From a virus, in the IMG/VR virus record IMGVR_UViG_3300030098_005108, positions 1 to 59,532 of that record: a stretch of DNA of 59,532 nucleotides; one strand, given 5' to 3'. Below the pieces are notes generated by a model that did not search any database, was not told the origin of the DNA, and was given only the letters and a program-made list of their open reading frames with translations. Positions 1 to 9,400 of this stretch are shown here, piece after piece. The translations under genes were made by a program, and so were the position numbers. The first letter of the stretch is position 1, and each line of letters starts with the position of its first letter.

Positions 1-309
1 AATAGATTTTTCTTCTTCCAAACTGCAGATAACGACTGTATGGCTGTAGCTGTTTCTCAAATTAGAAGTATTGAGAATGATGGTGATGGTTCTGTACATG
101 TTAGTTTTGAAAACGCTGGTGCCGCTGGTGGTGTTATTGGTGTTGCAGAAATGACTGTTACTGATGGTAAAGAAGATGACGTTGTAAAAGAGATTGCTCG
201 TTTATGCGCTGAAGGTAATAATTCTGTAATAACAATTGCTGATGATATTAAATCACAATATTGTCATGCGGATATTACTGCTTTAGGTACTATTACGCCT
301 GGATCGTAA
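1..309 (+). CDS. Small virion-associated protein, 5'-truncated by window edge
   Basis: The frame is open from base 1, so the ATG at 40 is probably internal and the true start lies upstream. The visible 102 residues begin NRFFFFQTADNDC and end in TPGS. The sequence is short, beta-rich and Gly/Ala-rich, with an 'ITIADDIKSQYCHADI' stretch reminiscent of small structural or decoration proteins of marine phages; that resemblance is from memory, not a search. It heads the rightward structural region, which fits a late virion role. Function is unproven. Confidence 0.7.
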   Translation, partial: NRFFFFQTADNDCMAVAVSQIRSIENDGDGSVHVSFENAGAAGGVIGVAEMTVTDGKEDDVVKEIARLCAEGNNSVITIADDIKSQYCHADITALGTITPGS

Positions 310-324
310 TCTAATTAATTAATT

Positions 325-360
325 GGTATACCTAGAACATTTTGCTTAGCTAGGATACCT
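325..360 (+). other. Imperfect inverted repeat in intergenic leader
   Basis: GGTAT-a-CCTAG is followed about 14 bases later by CTAGG-ATACC, giving a 10-bp stem with one bulged A. There is no U-tract after it, so it is not an obvious terminator. It lies between the first two genes, upstream of a second G6/C6 hairpin, and could be an mRNA-stabilising or processing element. Confidence 0.45.
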
Positions 361-380
361 TAGTGAATAACTTGGTAGAA

Positions 381-406
381 GGGGGGTTAAAAATAAAAAG
401 CCCCCC
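381..406 (+). terminator. G6/C6 hairpin, possible terminator
   Basis: GGGGGG (381-386) pairs with CCCCCC (401-406) across an A-rich 14-nt loop. What follows is AAATACCG and then an A-run, not a U-run on the plus strand, so termination would be weak. It sits 25 bases before the next start codon and may instead be an RNA-processing or stability element. Confidence 0.4.
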
Positions 407-430
407 AAATACCGTAAAAAAAATAAAAAA

Positions 431-949
431 ATGGCAATAAAATTTGATTTTAACAAAATGAGAACAGCTGTTACTGGCTGGTTAACTGGTACTGATGTAA
501 CTGGTACTGCGTTGACTGCTGGAGAGCAAGCTGTGTATGTTCCAAAACTAAAACAAGCAATGCCGCTTAAGCATGTTAGCGCTGCTACAACACTTTATGC
601 AAGTGATTCAGGTAGTGTTATAATGATTAACCAGGCTGCTGCTTATGCAATTACATTACCTAATGCTGCTGATGCGGGAGAAGGGTGGAATGCAACTTTT
701 ATTTTAGGAACTGTAGCGTCTAACGCTGTAACTATAGAAGCTACTGCTGGTGATGGTGACAATATTCATGGTCATGGTATTGACGGTGAAGATGGGGCTG
801 CACAAACAGTAACTGAAGGTACTGGGGTAGATGTTATTACTATCATATCTGGTGCTACTAAAGGTGATCGTGTAAGTTTAATATGTGATGGTGTAAGCTA
901 TTATGTATTCTCACTTGCTGCTGATAAAGCTCATATCACACTTACTTAA
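431..949 (+). CDS. Virion-associated beta-rich protein (172 aa)
   Basis: 172 residues, rich in Thr, Ala and Gly, with alternating short hydrophobic strands, for example the stretches around residues 60-85 and 130-165. The core reads 'GSVIMINQAAAYAITLPNAADAGEGWNATFIL', a pattern of beta-sandwich decoration or appendage domains in marine phages. The start follows AAAAAAATAAAAAA, the A-rich, SD-less initiation seen throughout the window. A hairpin follows the stop. Its place among structural genes suggests a capsid or tail accessory protein; no specific family is claimed. Confidence 0.7.
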   Translation: MAIKFDFNKMRTAVTGWLTGTDVTGTALTAGEQAVYVPKLKQAMPLKHVSAATTLYASDSGSVIMINQAAAYAITLPNAADAGEGWNATFILGTVASNAVTIEATAGDGDNIHGHGIDGEDGAAQTVTEGTGVDVITIISGATKGDRVSLICDGVSYYVFSLAADKAHITLT

Positions 950-970
950 TAGTAATTAATTTAGAGTTTC

Positions 971-990
971 GGGGGAGCTTCGGTTCCCCC
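971..990 (+). terminator. UUCG-loop hairpin after the 172-aa gene
   Basis: GGGGGAGC TTCG GTTCCCCC forms an 8-bp stem (one G-U pair) capped by the very stable UUCG tetraloop. AAAATTCTTATCTTT follows, so the U-tract is imperfect. It lies 21 bases after the stop at 949 and just before a -7-type promoter box, which fits the end of one transcription unit. Confidence 0.6.
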
Positions 991-998
991 AAAATTCT

Positions 999-1006
999 TA
1001 TCTTTG
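999..1006 (+). promoter_or_regulatory. Bacteroidetes-type -7 box TATCTTTG
   Basis: TATCTTTG matches the TAnnTTTG consensus exactly. Only four bases (TAAA) separate it from the ATG at 1011, so the transcript would start at or next to the start codon (leaderless). No clear TTG is seen about 19-20 bases upstream; that region is the preceding hairpin. Confidence 0.55.
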
Positions 1007-1010
1007 TAAA

Positions 1011-1211
1011 ATGAGAACAAAATTAGTAGTAAGAGACGGAAAGGTAGTAGAACTAAAAGAAGATGAATTGGTAGCAAAACCAAGTCCGCAAGTATTTTCA
1101 ATAGGAGGTAGATCTGGATTTAAATGGAAAAAAGAATCTGCTAACAAAACTTGGATAGAAAACGGCAATATAGTAAAAGAAAAAAAAGGAGGAAAAGTGC
1201 ACAACAAATAA
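1011..1211 (+). CDS. Small basic protein (66 aa)
   Basis: 66 residues, Lys-rich (MRTKLVVRDGKVVELKEDEL...), with a short beta-hairpin-like start and a basic tail ending KKGGKVHNK. No recognised family. It lies directly behind a TATCTTTG box and 28 bases before the next gene. The opposite-strand reading frame over the same bases lacks context and was discarded. Probably a minor virion or assembly protein by position only. Confidence 0.6.
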   Translation: MRTKLVVRDGKVVELKEDELVAKPSPQVFSIGGRSGFKWKKESANKTWIENGNIVKEKKGGKVHNK

Positions 1212-1239
1212 CAGGGAGTATTAACTAAAAAGAAAGAAA

Positions 1240-2025
1240 ATGAAAAAACACATTGTATTAATCAAATCAAAAAAACCTGAAAAATTTAATTACTGTAAAT
1301 TTGGTAATTATAAAGACAAACAGGGAAGAAATGTAAATTTAGTAGATATTAATGATCAAATGACAGATGGCTATGAAATGTTTCAGGCTGTTGTGTCTTT
1401 AGATATTAATCAAAAACAAGACAAGAGAATTTACGAGTTTCTAAAAGACCATCCATTATTGAATGGTAAATTTATTATTGAGGATTTAAGAGCAAATGAA
1501 GAGAAGAATGCCGAAGGTGCTTTAAAAAGTGCAGAGGCAATTACTAAAGCTACAGACTTATCTATAAACGCTATGAAGGATTTAGCTATATTAATAGGTA
1601 TAGATTCTGATATAGAAGACACTATGTTAAAGGCTAAGATTATTCAATTTGCTAATAACACTCCAGATAAATTTTTATCGCTAACAAATGATATAGATCA
1701 AGAATATAGAATATTCTTAAAGAAAGCTGTAGCTAAAAATGTATTAACTAAAGTTAATGGTGTTTGGAAGCATGGCTCTATTAATATTGGATTAGCAGAT
1801 GATCAAGCAATTGTTTGGTTAAAAGAAAATGCAGATATTTATGCTTTACTTAGAAGACAATTAAGAACTGGTAAACCAGCTGTAGAAGTAGAAGAGGTTC
1901 CTGTAGTTGAAGAGGTGGCTGTTGAAGAAACAGCTCAACCACAAACTATGTCTACTAGTACTATTAGCCAACTAGAAAATGAACCTGCTAAACCTAAAGG
2001 ATGGTTTGGTAATAAGAAAAAGTAA
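1240..2025 (+). CDS. Uncharacterised late protein with acidic linker (261 aa)
   Basis: The N-terminal half (residues 1-85) looks beta-rich (KKHIVLIKSKKPEKFNYCKFG...). The middle (90-200) is helical. Residues about 210-235 are a Glu/Val/Pro-rich low-complexity linker (VEVEEVPVVEEVAVEET), and the end is basic (KPKGWFGNKKK). It sits just before connector-like genes. No family is recognised; a structural or assembly role is inferred from position only. Confidence 0.65.
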   Translation: MKKHIVLIKSKKPEKFNYCKFGNYKDKQGRNVNLVDINDQMTDGYEMFQAVVSLDINQKQDKRIYEFLKDHPLLNGKFIIEDLRANEEKNAEGALKSAEAITKATDLSINAMKDLAILIGIDSDIEDTMLKAKIIQFANNTPDKFLSLTNDIDQEYRIFLKKAVAKNVLTKVNGVWKHGSINIGLADDQAIVWLKENADIYALLRRQLRTGKPAVEVEEVPVVEEVAVEETAQPQTMSTSTISQLENEPAKPKGWFGNKKK

Positions 2026-2032
2026 ATAATAT

Positions 2033-2788
2033 ATGAATTTAGACGAGGCTTATGATTTAATGGATTTGCTTTTAGATAAAGCAGATCAGCCTTATTTTAC
2101 CACTGAAGAGAAAAACGATTTCTTAAGCTTAGCTATAGCTGATTTTGTTAATTTTCATTATCAAAAAATGACTGCTGATGAAGATTCAAGAAGAGCTATG
2201 GCTGCCCTGATAGACTGGAATAGTTTTAGTCTTAGCGGTACAGAAATTCTAGCGGGGACTACTTTTGCAGATAAATATGACGATTCAACATCAAATGATG
2301 ACAAAGGATTTTTTAAATATGGGTCTCAGTATATATTACCAAAAAATCATTTATATGTGTTATCTATAGCAGTAGATACTTATAATAGGGGTGATATTAT
2401 TGATTCTAGCGGGGATCCATATCCTGGGGTTACAGCAAGCGATATAGTTTATAAAAAAGGGACTAGTTTAAAAAATAAATCTACAAGAGAGTTTTATGAA
2501 GATGCATATAGTGACGATCCTTTTAATAATACTAAGGATGGAAAAAACAGGTCTTGGCAGTATATTGAAAATAGATTAACCTTTAGCAATGGGACGAGTA
2601 TATCTTATATAAATATACAGACAATAACACTGCCTACTACAGACAGGGCTTTTAGTGATGAAACTTATGATAGCTCAAGCTCTCCTGCTTCAAGAGTTTT
2701 TAACGAACATTATCAAAAACAAATAGTAGAAATAGCCGTAAGTAAAATGACAAAAGTTGATGTAGGCCTAATGACGCCACCATCATAA
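2033..2788 (+). CDS. Putative connector/ring protein (251 aa)
   Basis: The N-terminus (MNLDEAYDLMDLLLDKADQPYFT, residues 1-23) and the following 'FLSLAIADFVNFHY' resemble the helical start of head-tail connector or ring proteins that precede the muzzle in crAss-like phages. The rest is mixed alpha/beta with aromatic loops. It begins 7 bases after the preceding stop and is followed by a hairpin and a new promoter. The connector assignment rests on order and pattern, not on a diagnostic motif. Confidence 0.6.
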   Translation: MNLDEAYDLMDLLLDKADQPYFTTEEKNDFLSLAIADFVNFHYQKMTADEDSRRAMAALIDWNSFSLSGTEILAGTTFADKYDDSTSNDDKGFFKYGSQYILPKNHLYVLSIAVDTYNRGDIIDSSGDPYPGVTASDIVYKKGTSLKNKSTREFYEDAYSDDPFNNTKDGKNRSWQYIENRLTFSNGTSISYINIQTITLPTTDRAFSDETYDSSSSPASRVFNEHYQKQIVEIAVSKMTKVDVGLMTPPS

Positions 2789-2830
2789 CGAATGATATTT
2801 GAAGAGAGTTCTTTTGCTCCCTGCTGCAAG

Positions 2831-2867
2831 AATAGGTTAAGACTAGAAATAGTTAAGGCCTATTTTT
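2831..2867 (+). terminator. Hairpin plus U-run between connector genes
   Basis: AATAGG-TTAA pairs with TTAA-gg-CCTATT (bulged GG) and runs directly into TTTTTG. This fits a rho-independent terminator after the 251-aa gene. Its U-run doubles as the upstream element of the promoter for the next gene. Confidence 0.5.
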
Positions 2868-2896
2868 GTTTTATACAGAAAATTTAACTAATTTTG
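2866..2896 (+). promoter_or_regulatory. Promoter: TTG - 20 bp - TAATTTTG
   Basis: TTG at 2866-2868 and TAATTTTG at 2889-2896 are separated by 20 bases, close to the Bacteroidetes -33/-7 architecture (TTG, 19-21 bp, TAnnTTTG). The ATG at 2918 follows 21 bases after the box. This is the best two-part plus-strand promoter in the window. Confidence 0.65.
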
Positions 2897-2917
2897 TAAC
2901 TACCTAAAATACGCCTA

Positions 2918-4009
2918 ATGATTACATTAAATGAAATAGCTTATAATATTAAAAACCTTGCGTATGGAGGTAAGAATAGCACAGAAAATAATATTAATAT
3001 TCTTCAAGTAAAACACTGGATACATTATCATAGAGCAAAACTTATTGCTGATAATATTGATAAAGGCATAACAAATAATCAGGCGCTATATCAATCTATG
3101 TCTTTAACGGCTAAAAACTCAACATCTAGTACTATTAAAAATTTTTATGATGATTGGCATGCTTATGATATGGGGTGGTCTTCATCATCTCCAACAATAT
3201 CTGGAGAGCTTTTATCAAATTACCCTAGAACGTCTTCGTCTGGCAGAGAAAAACTAAGCGGAGAGTGGCTGGCTCATTCAAGTTTATCCATAGATTCAGA
3301 CGGGAATGAACAATCATGGCAAGACGCCCAATCTAGAAGTCAATATGGAGACGAAATACACTCTTCACAAGTAAGGGGTGATTTTAGAAATTTTGGATGG
3401 CAACAATTTTGGACACCAAGACCACTTCAATTAAAAAATGATGAAGGAATTAAAAAAGTAACTTTAAACAGATATGCCCACTTTCCTGATGATCCCTTAA
3501 CTGTTGACGATGAACAGGGGGGTTCTTTTGCATCAAGAGGAATAAGAATATATCGTCAAGATCACGATTATGCTGAATATAATAAATTTACAAACACTAG
3601 TAAGCCATATTATAGCCAATATACATCAAGAATAGACAGAGACGATGGTTATGGGAATTACAATTATATATTTTTTGGAGGACTACAAGTGTCTCCTAAT
3701 TATCACGGAGGACTAAAAGATCCTGCAAATAAAAAAATGTTTTGGAAATATAGAGCGGCCGCCTCTATGATATTAGAAAATCCTACAGAAATTGATATGA
3801 TGGGCGGATTTTGGTATGAACCCGAAACAAATTGGGATGATAACACAACTCCTTATCCTATTCCTATGGAATATGTAAGCGATTTAATTCAAAGGGTTAT
3901 TCAGGTGGAAATACAAACAGAATTAAAAACAATGCCAGATGTAGTAACAGACGGTATAGATGATATAACAAAATTAAAAGCACAAGGTGGGGCACAAGCA
4001 CAAAGATAA
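2918..4009 (+). CDS. Putative tail connector/ring protein (363 aa)
   Basis: The start 'MITLNEIAYNIKNLAYGG...ILQVKHWIHYHRAKLIADNI' (residues 1-47) is the helix pattern of crAss-like connector/ring proteins, where a conserved helix with HRAKLI-type residues recurs. The middle is rich in Ser, Tyr and Asp loops. Residues 270-345 are again helical (KMFWKYRAAASMILENPTEIDMM). It has its own promoter and overlaps the next gene by 23 bases. It is probably part of the neck between portal and tail tube; exact subunit unknown. Confidence 0.65.
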   Translation: MITLNEIAYNIKNLAYGGKNSTENNINILQVKHWIHYHRAKLIADNIDKGITNNQALYQSMSLTAKNSTSSTIKNFYDDWHAYDMGWSSSSPTISGELLSNYPRTSSSGREKLSGEWLAHSSLSIDSDGNEQSWQDAQSRSQYGDEIHSSQVRGDFRNFGWQQFWTPRPLQLKNDEGIKKVTLNRYAHFPDDPLTVDDEQGGSFASRGIRIYRQDHDYAEYNKFTNTSKPYYSQYTSRIDRDDGYGNYNYIFFGGLQVSPNYHGGLKDPANKKMFWKYRAAASMILENPTEIDMMGGFWYEPETNWDDNTTPYPIPMEYVSDLIQRVIQVEIQTELKTMPDVVTDGIDDITKLKAQGGAQAQR

Positions 4010-4421
4010 GTACATATCCATAAGGGATATTTATAAAAACATAAGAAAGGCTTTTGATAAATACTTTCTTTTTTGTAAAGAGAGAGAACGTAAAGTATAT
4101 AAAAGTATTGATTATACATTATATTATAGTATAATAAAAAGATTTTTTGAGATACTTATAAGAGATGTTGTAGAAAGAGATCGTCAAGTGTACTTGCCTA
4201 ATCAAATGGGGTATATATATTTGGACGAAAAGCCTCATAGGAGAGCGTTTCATATAAGGGTGGATAATGAAGCTACAAAAGAGACAGGAGAAACAGTTTT
4301 TTATAAAGTTCCTATTTTAGATGACTTTTATAAAAAGCTAGTTTGGGTGAGGCCAACAAAATATAGGAATTGTAAAATAATGCCTTTAAGGTATTCAAAA
4401 GAAATTATAAATAAAAATTAA
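3987..4421 (+). CDS. Small conserved neck protein with GTG start (144 aa)
   Basis: The reading frame has no ATG for its first two thirds, so the GTG at 3987, inside the end of the previous gene, is the likely start. Residues 10-60 are helical and rich in Lys/Tyr/Phe, and 'RQVYLPNQMGYIYLDEK' (about 66-82) looks like the 'LP-x-x-G-x-I' core of a small protein commonly found between ring and tail-tube genes of crAss-like phages (from memory). It differs by +1 frame from its upstream neighbour, so coupling is by overlap. Role unknown. Confidence 0.65.
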   Translation: MGHKHKDKYISIRDIYKNIRKAFDKYFLFCKERERKVYKSIDYTLYYSIIKRFFEILIRDVVERDRQVYLPNQMGYIYLDEKPHRRAFHIRVDNEATKETGETVFYKVPILDDFYKKLVWVRPTKYRNCKIMPLRYSKEIINKN

Positions 4422-4427
4422 AAAATT

Positions 4428-4892
4428 ATGGCAGATACTGATTTAAATGCGGCAACGCTGACAGTAACAATAACAGAAGCTTTGGCTGTGGGGCATGATA
4501 ATGGATCTACAGATAGTTTAGATTTTGCTCAAACATATACACATACTTTTGGTAGTATTATAAATACATCTAAAAGAATTATAAAATTAGCAAATACAAA
4601 TTTAACTGAAGTGGCTACTTTTGGTAGTGATACGGCAGATGGTGCTTTTGTAAGAGCTGACGTAAGATATATTAGAGTGACTAATTTAGACGGTACAGAT
4701 GCTTTACAAGTAGGTTTAGATGATGAGGCTTCTGATGCCGCTTACACATCTGTAGCCGCAAACAGTAGTATTATGTATACAGGAACTACGTGCGAAGGAG
4801 GTAATGGCGGTACTACTTTAGATAATGCAACAGCCTTAAAAGTAAAAGGAGTTGCTAATCATCAATTAGAAGTATTTATTGCTTCTGTATAA
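4428..4892 (+). CDS. Beta-sandwich virion protein, paralogue 1 (154 aa)
   Basis: Thr/Ala/Asp-rich, mostly short strands. The central stretch 'VRYIRVTNLDGTDALQVGL', followed by a Ser-Ile turn (about residues 84-120), aligns by eye with the two proteins at 41061 and 41467, which also read '(I/V)-x-N-x-D-x-T' then a strand and a turn. This suggests one beta-sandwich family used at several virion positions. It lies six bases after the previous stop, between neck genes. Likely a decoration or appendage protein. Confidence 0.65.
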   Translation: MADTDLNAATLTVTITEALAVGHDNGSTDSLDFAQTYTHTFGSIINTSKRIIKLANTNLTEVATFGSDTADGAFVRADVRYIRVTNLDGTDALQVGLDDEASDAAYTSVAANSSIMYTGTTCEGGNGGTTLDNATALKVKGVANHQLEVFIASV

Positions 4893-4903
4893 AATAAATA
4901 ATT

Positions 4904-6421
4904 ATGCATATACAGGTAGATAGGGTTTTTACAACTGTGGCTAGAAATTTAGGACTAAAAGATTTTTCTAGATATACAAATAATTGGATAGAGTGGTCTT
5001 ATGAGGCCGAAAAACTGATAGGCAGCAGAGATACATTTGTTCAAAAAGAAGCCACATATGATGCTTCTGGAGCTCAAGCCACAGGAACAATAACACTTTC
5101 AGCCAATCCAACATCTGGAGATTCTATCACATTAAATGGTGTAAAATTATATTTTAGAAATTCTACAGATCTTGGCGAGGCTAAGTCTCCTAATGAAATA
5201 AAAATAGGAAGCACCTTACTAGAAACATTTGATAGTGATGTTGCTCATTTTGGCTTAATGCAAAGCCTAACAGGGTTTAAACAAGTATATCAGGAAACAG
5301 GAACATATACAAATGCAGCAATATTTAGCTATCCAGAAGCATTAAATGTAGCTGATTATAGTTTAACTCAGACCACTACTGGTGATGATTTAGCAACCAA
5401 TGGAGATTTTAGTGTTACAACTGGGTGGAATAATGGAAGCAATGGATGTGTTATAGCATCAGGAGAAGCAACCGTTACTATAGATGGATCTGGTACACAC
5501 GCATATCTTCAACAAAGTATATCTTTTGTAAGTGGAACAGATTATGTGATTACCTTCAAGGCAAAAGGAAGTGCCACAAACGACATAAGAGTTCAAGATA
5601 ATGGTAGTAATACTGGTGGATTATTGGCAGCCTCTACTACAACAACTTTAACAACTAGTTTTGTAGAATATGAATATCGCTTTACAGCAAATTCAAATTC
5701 AAACACTATAATTATTTCTAGAAATACCGCTTCTCAAGTAAGTTGGAATTTTACTATTGATAATGTAGTAATAAAAGCTATTGATACTATATCTTTAAAT
5801 ATTACATCAAAAGAAATAGGGCCAAGGGGTAATGAGTATACGTTATCTTCAGATAGCGCAAACGCAAAGGTTAACGGATTAACGCTTACAGGAGGGAAGG
5901 GGATTTATAGAAACCAACAAATAACCTTGCCTGAAAATAATATTAAAGTATTAGGCGTTAGAGTTGGTACTGATGATTCTGACTATGAGCATGCTGCTAT
6001 TAAGAAAACCTCAGCTGTTCATAGAGGAAGGGTTGGTAAAACAACAGACGATTCTGAACAAAAAGCATTTAGATATTATATAAATGGTAATAGATTAAAT
6101 ATTCAACATGACAGTTTAGATGAGATTACTATTGTTTATTTAGCTTATCCTACAGATCTAAGGGGCTGGCCTAAAATTAAAGAAGGTCATGAAACAGCAG
6201 TAGCTCAATATATAATGTGGCAAATGAAATTAATAGAATTTTATAATGGCAAATTACCACAGTATATAACTAAAGAATTAGAAAAGAGATGGTACTTTTT
6301 ATGCGGAAAGGCTAGAGGAGATGATAGCATGCCTACATCTGAAGAATTAAAACAAATAGGAAATATGTGGAATACATTAGTCCCTGTTACAAATGATAGA
6401 AGCAGTTTAATAGATTTCTAG
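4904..6421 (+). CDS. Tail ring/tubular protein with nested inserted domains (505 aa)
   Basis: The frame protein is split. Residues 1-57 (HIQVDRVFTTVARNLGLKD...WIEWSYEAEKLIG) and 336-505 (GIYRNQQITLPENNIKVLGV... and HETAVAQYIMWQMKLIEFY) look like a crAss-like tail ring or tubular protein. Residues 58-160 and 295-335 look like one small phage beta domain ('GTITLSANPTSGDSITLNGV' ... 'ITSKEIGPRGNEYTL' ... 'LTLTGGKG'). Into that domain a CBM4/9-like carbohydrate-binding jelly-roll is inserted (161-294: 'NGDFSVTTGWNNGSNG' ... 'FTIDNVVIKAI'). It probably builds the tail neck and displays a sugar-binding module. Domain limits were judged by eye. Confidence 0.75.
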   Translation: MHIQVDRVFTTVARNLGLKDFSRYTNNWIEWSYEAEKLIGSRDTFVQKEATYDASGAQATGTITLSANPTSGDSITLNGVKLYFRNSTDLGEAKSPNEIKIGSTLLETFDSDVAHFGLMQSLTGFKQVYQETGTYTNAAIFSYPEALNVADYSLTQTTTGDDLATNGDFSVTTGWNNGSNGCVIASGEATVTIDGSGTHAYLQQSISFVSGTDYVITFKAKGSATNDIRVQDNGSNTGGLLAASTTTTLTTSFVEYEYRFTANSNSNTIIISRNTASQVSWNFTIDNVVIKAIDTISLNITSKEIGPRGNEYTLSSDSANAKVNGLTLTGGKGIYRNQQITLPENNIKVLGVRVGTDDSDYEHAAIKKTSAVHRGRVGKTTDDSEQKAFRYYINGNRLNIQHDSLDEITIVYLAYPTDLRGWPKIKEGHETAVAQYIMWQMKLIEFYNGKLPQYITKELEKRWYFLCGKARGDDSMPTSEELKQIGNMWNTLVPVTNDRSSLIDF

Positions 6422-6422
6422 A

Positions 6423-9400
6423 ATGGCTAAAAAAAATAAAGGAAAACAAACACCTCCTCCTCAACAAGGGATTTCAAAACCAGAAAGTTTTACTCATGGA
6501 ATGGTTAGCGATCTTGACCCTCACTTTCAATTAAGTGGTAGTTATTCTGATGCTCAAAATATTAGGTTAACAAATTCAGAGGGAGATACATTTACTGTAG
6601 AAAATATAGAGGGCAATAGTTTGTTTGTTGATTTAGCAAGCTATCCTATATCTTCTCTTCCAGATCAAGGTGCCGCTACTAATTATCCAACATTTCGCGA
6701 TAGAGGCCCTGATGCGGGCAATATATCTGCAAACCCAAGATTAGATAATAGGTCTTCTATTGTAGGTCATGTTTCTTATGCAAATCAATTGCTATTGATG
6801 ATAGTTGCTAGATCCGAATATGATAGAAATTTTAAATTAAGCTCTTCGGATGTACTTGATATTTTAGAAAAAGACAGAACTATATTTTTAATGGTTGATT
6901 TTGACCATGAGTTTAAAATTAAAAAAGTTACAGATTTAAGGGTTTGTTATAATACTTCAGGGTATCAATATCCAGATTTAAACATGGATTTAGACACTCC
7001 TGTGAGAATAGAAAATATTGTTGAAAACGATAGTATTTCCAGAATATATTGGACAGATAATAAAAATCCATTAAGAACATTAAATATAAAGCAACCAGAA
7101 CTGCATAGACTAGAAGTAAGCTCTTTAAATATAACCCCTTTAATGTCTCCGTCTCAGGCTGTTTTAAGCGCAACACTATCTGGCTCGCTTCCTGTAGGTG
7201 TTTATCAATATACATATAAATATATATCTGAAAATGGAGGGGAGTCTACATTTGGCCCTTTAAGTAATATGTATCATGTTTCAGATCAGTCTTTTGGAAG
7301 CTCTACTTCATATGCTGGAGGCCCTAAAGGCAATTTAGGAACACAAGGATTCCAAATAGATGTTAAAGATATAGATGATAGATTTAGTCATGTAGAATTA
7401 TATTCATTGTTTTATGATGAAAGAAATAGCCCCCCAAGAGTTTCTGTTGTTTCAAGAAATCAAGTAGCAGGAGCAACCTCTACATTTCAACATATTAGTT
7501 GGAATAATGAAGTAGAGAATGGGTTAGAGGAGGTATTAATAGAATCAAATACATTTGATGTTTGTAAAGACATAGCAATAAAAGATAATATTTTATTTGC
7601 AGCAAATCTAAGGCAAAAAAGAAATTTTATTTCAGAAAAAGAATGGAATGTAAAAGTTTTAAGATGGAGAATTAGAGAGGCGAGTGGTGGATTATTGGAT
7701 GCTATGCTTACTACAAGTGATCCTGAAATAAAACACTATCAATTAGATGCTAATAATGACCCAGTACCAATTAATTCTGGAGCTTATGATTATGATACAA
7801 AAGATGATAATGATCATCGCTGTGGATACGGTGAAGTATTAGGAGATCCAAATGGAATGTTTCCAGCTATAGCCCCTCGTGAGTTTTTAAATTGGGATGG
7901 AAATCTTAACGTTCCATTGTGGACAACAGCAATATCAAACCAAAGAACAGCAAATGGAGGCTCTTCAACTTATTCCACTCATTGGACTTATAAATATCTT
8001 TCAGACAGAATGACAGTAGGAGCTGAAAGCTTTAATTATGTTACTAATGGCCTAGGGGGTTGTCGTGTTTCTTTTGGTGTAGAGGAAAAAATTGCAGACA
8101 TATCACAAAACGCATGGAACTCTCCTTTTGTTTCTTCAACCTCTAAGGGAGAAGAATTAATAACTGAATTTTATACAACAAACGATACAGGGCCTTATAA
8201 TGTTTCAGGATCAGAAGCCCAGCCCTCAGGAAACACCACGTTTAAAACATCTATGTCTTTAGGGGGGTCAAAAGATCCTCATTTATCTGGAAATACAAGA
8301 GGGTATCAAAGAGGAGAGATTTATAGATTTGGAGTTCAAATATATGATTTAAATGGAGCTCCAGGAAATGTATTGTGGATTGGAGATATAGAAACTCCTC
8401 ACCAGTATGATGTGATGAGAATGATTAATATAAAAAATAAATCACATTATGATTCAAATTACAGATACACTCCTTTTAGACCAACACATTATACGTCAGG
8501 AAGTGTTCAAAGTTTAACAGAAACCACTAATATTTTATCTCATCATAAAATAAGTGACCACAGACTTTCTTTTGTATATGGACATACTGTTCCTCCTGTA
8601 GATGTAGAGTGGTTTTCTGGGAGGCTATCGTCTACTTATAAAAACTTAGATGCATATGTACGAGATAATGGCTCTCAGAGAACTTTTTTGCCTAATAATG
8701 GAAGTGATAGAACACAAACTCTTGATGGGGCTAAGGGCTTGGCAAGAGCTGTGCCTGGATATACAAATTCTAATGGTGAATCTAATGGAGGGCCCTCTGT
8801 AGGTCCACATGATGACACCCATTATTTATTTGATTTATATGTTTCTTTTGAATTTATAATTCCTGATGAGGTTTGTAAAAAAATATCTGGATTTAGAGTA
8901 GTGAGATCTGAGAGAACAGAAGAGGATAGAAGAATTATACAGCAAGGATTATTAAATCAAACAGCTCAATATGGCCATGCAAAATTAGGTCAAAAATACG
9001 GATATTCTACTGCTAGATTTTCACAAAAAGATAATGAAGCATTTGGAGACGATCCAGTTTTTGTTAACGAATGGAATGATGGAGAATCATCAAGCGATCC
9101 AGATCCTACTCTGCCAGAACAGCCAGAATATAATGTTTATTTAAATGGATATTTAGGCTTAGCTGAAAACTCTTATATGGCTTTTTGGAATGATGGAGTT
9201 TCAAATGGAAAGGTAACTACAGGCGGCTCTAGCGATTCAGATGGAAAAGTGTTTTGGTGGCCAGAAAGAGAAGACAAGAAAAAGCATTTAACTGGAGGAG
9301 CTGGTTATCCTAGAGGTATAGGACCTAATGCTGGTTCTTATGGTGGGCCAGGAACTTACGGAGAGCATTTTAGACATTGTGGATATTTTGGCAGTTATGA

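Noticed and set aside
3987-4009. Programmed +1 frameshift joining the 363-aa and 144-aa proteins
   Set aside because: No clear slippery sequence or stimulatory structure; a GTG start within a 23-base overlap explains the arrangement.
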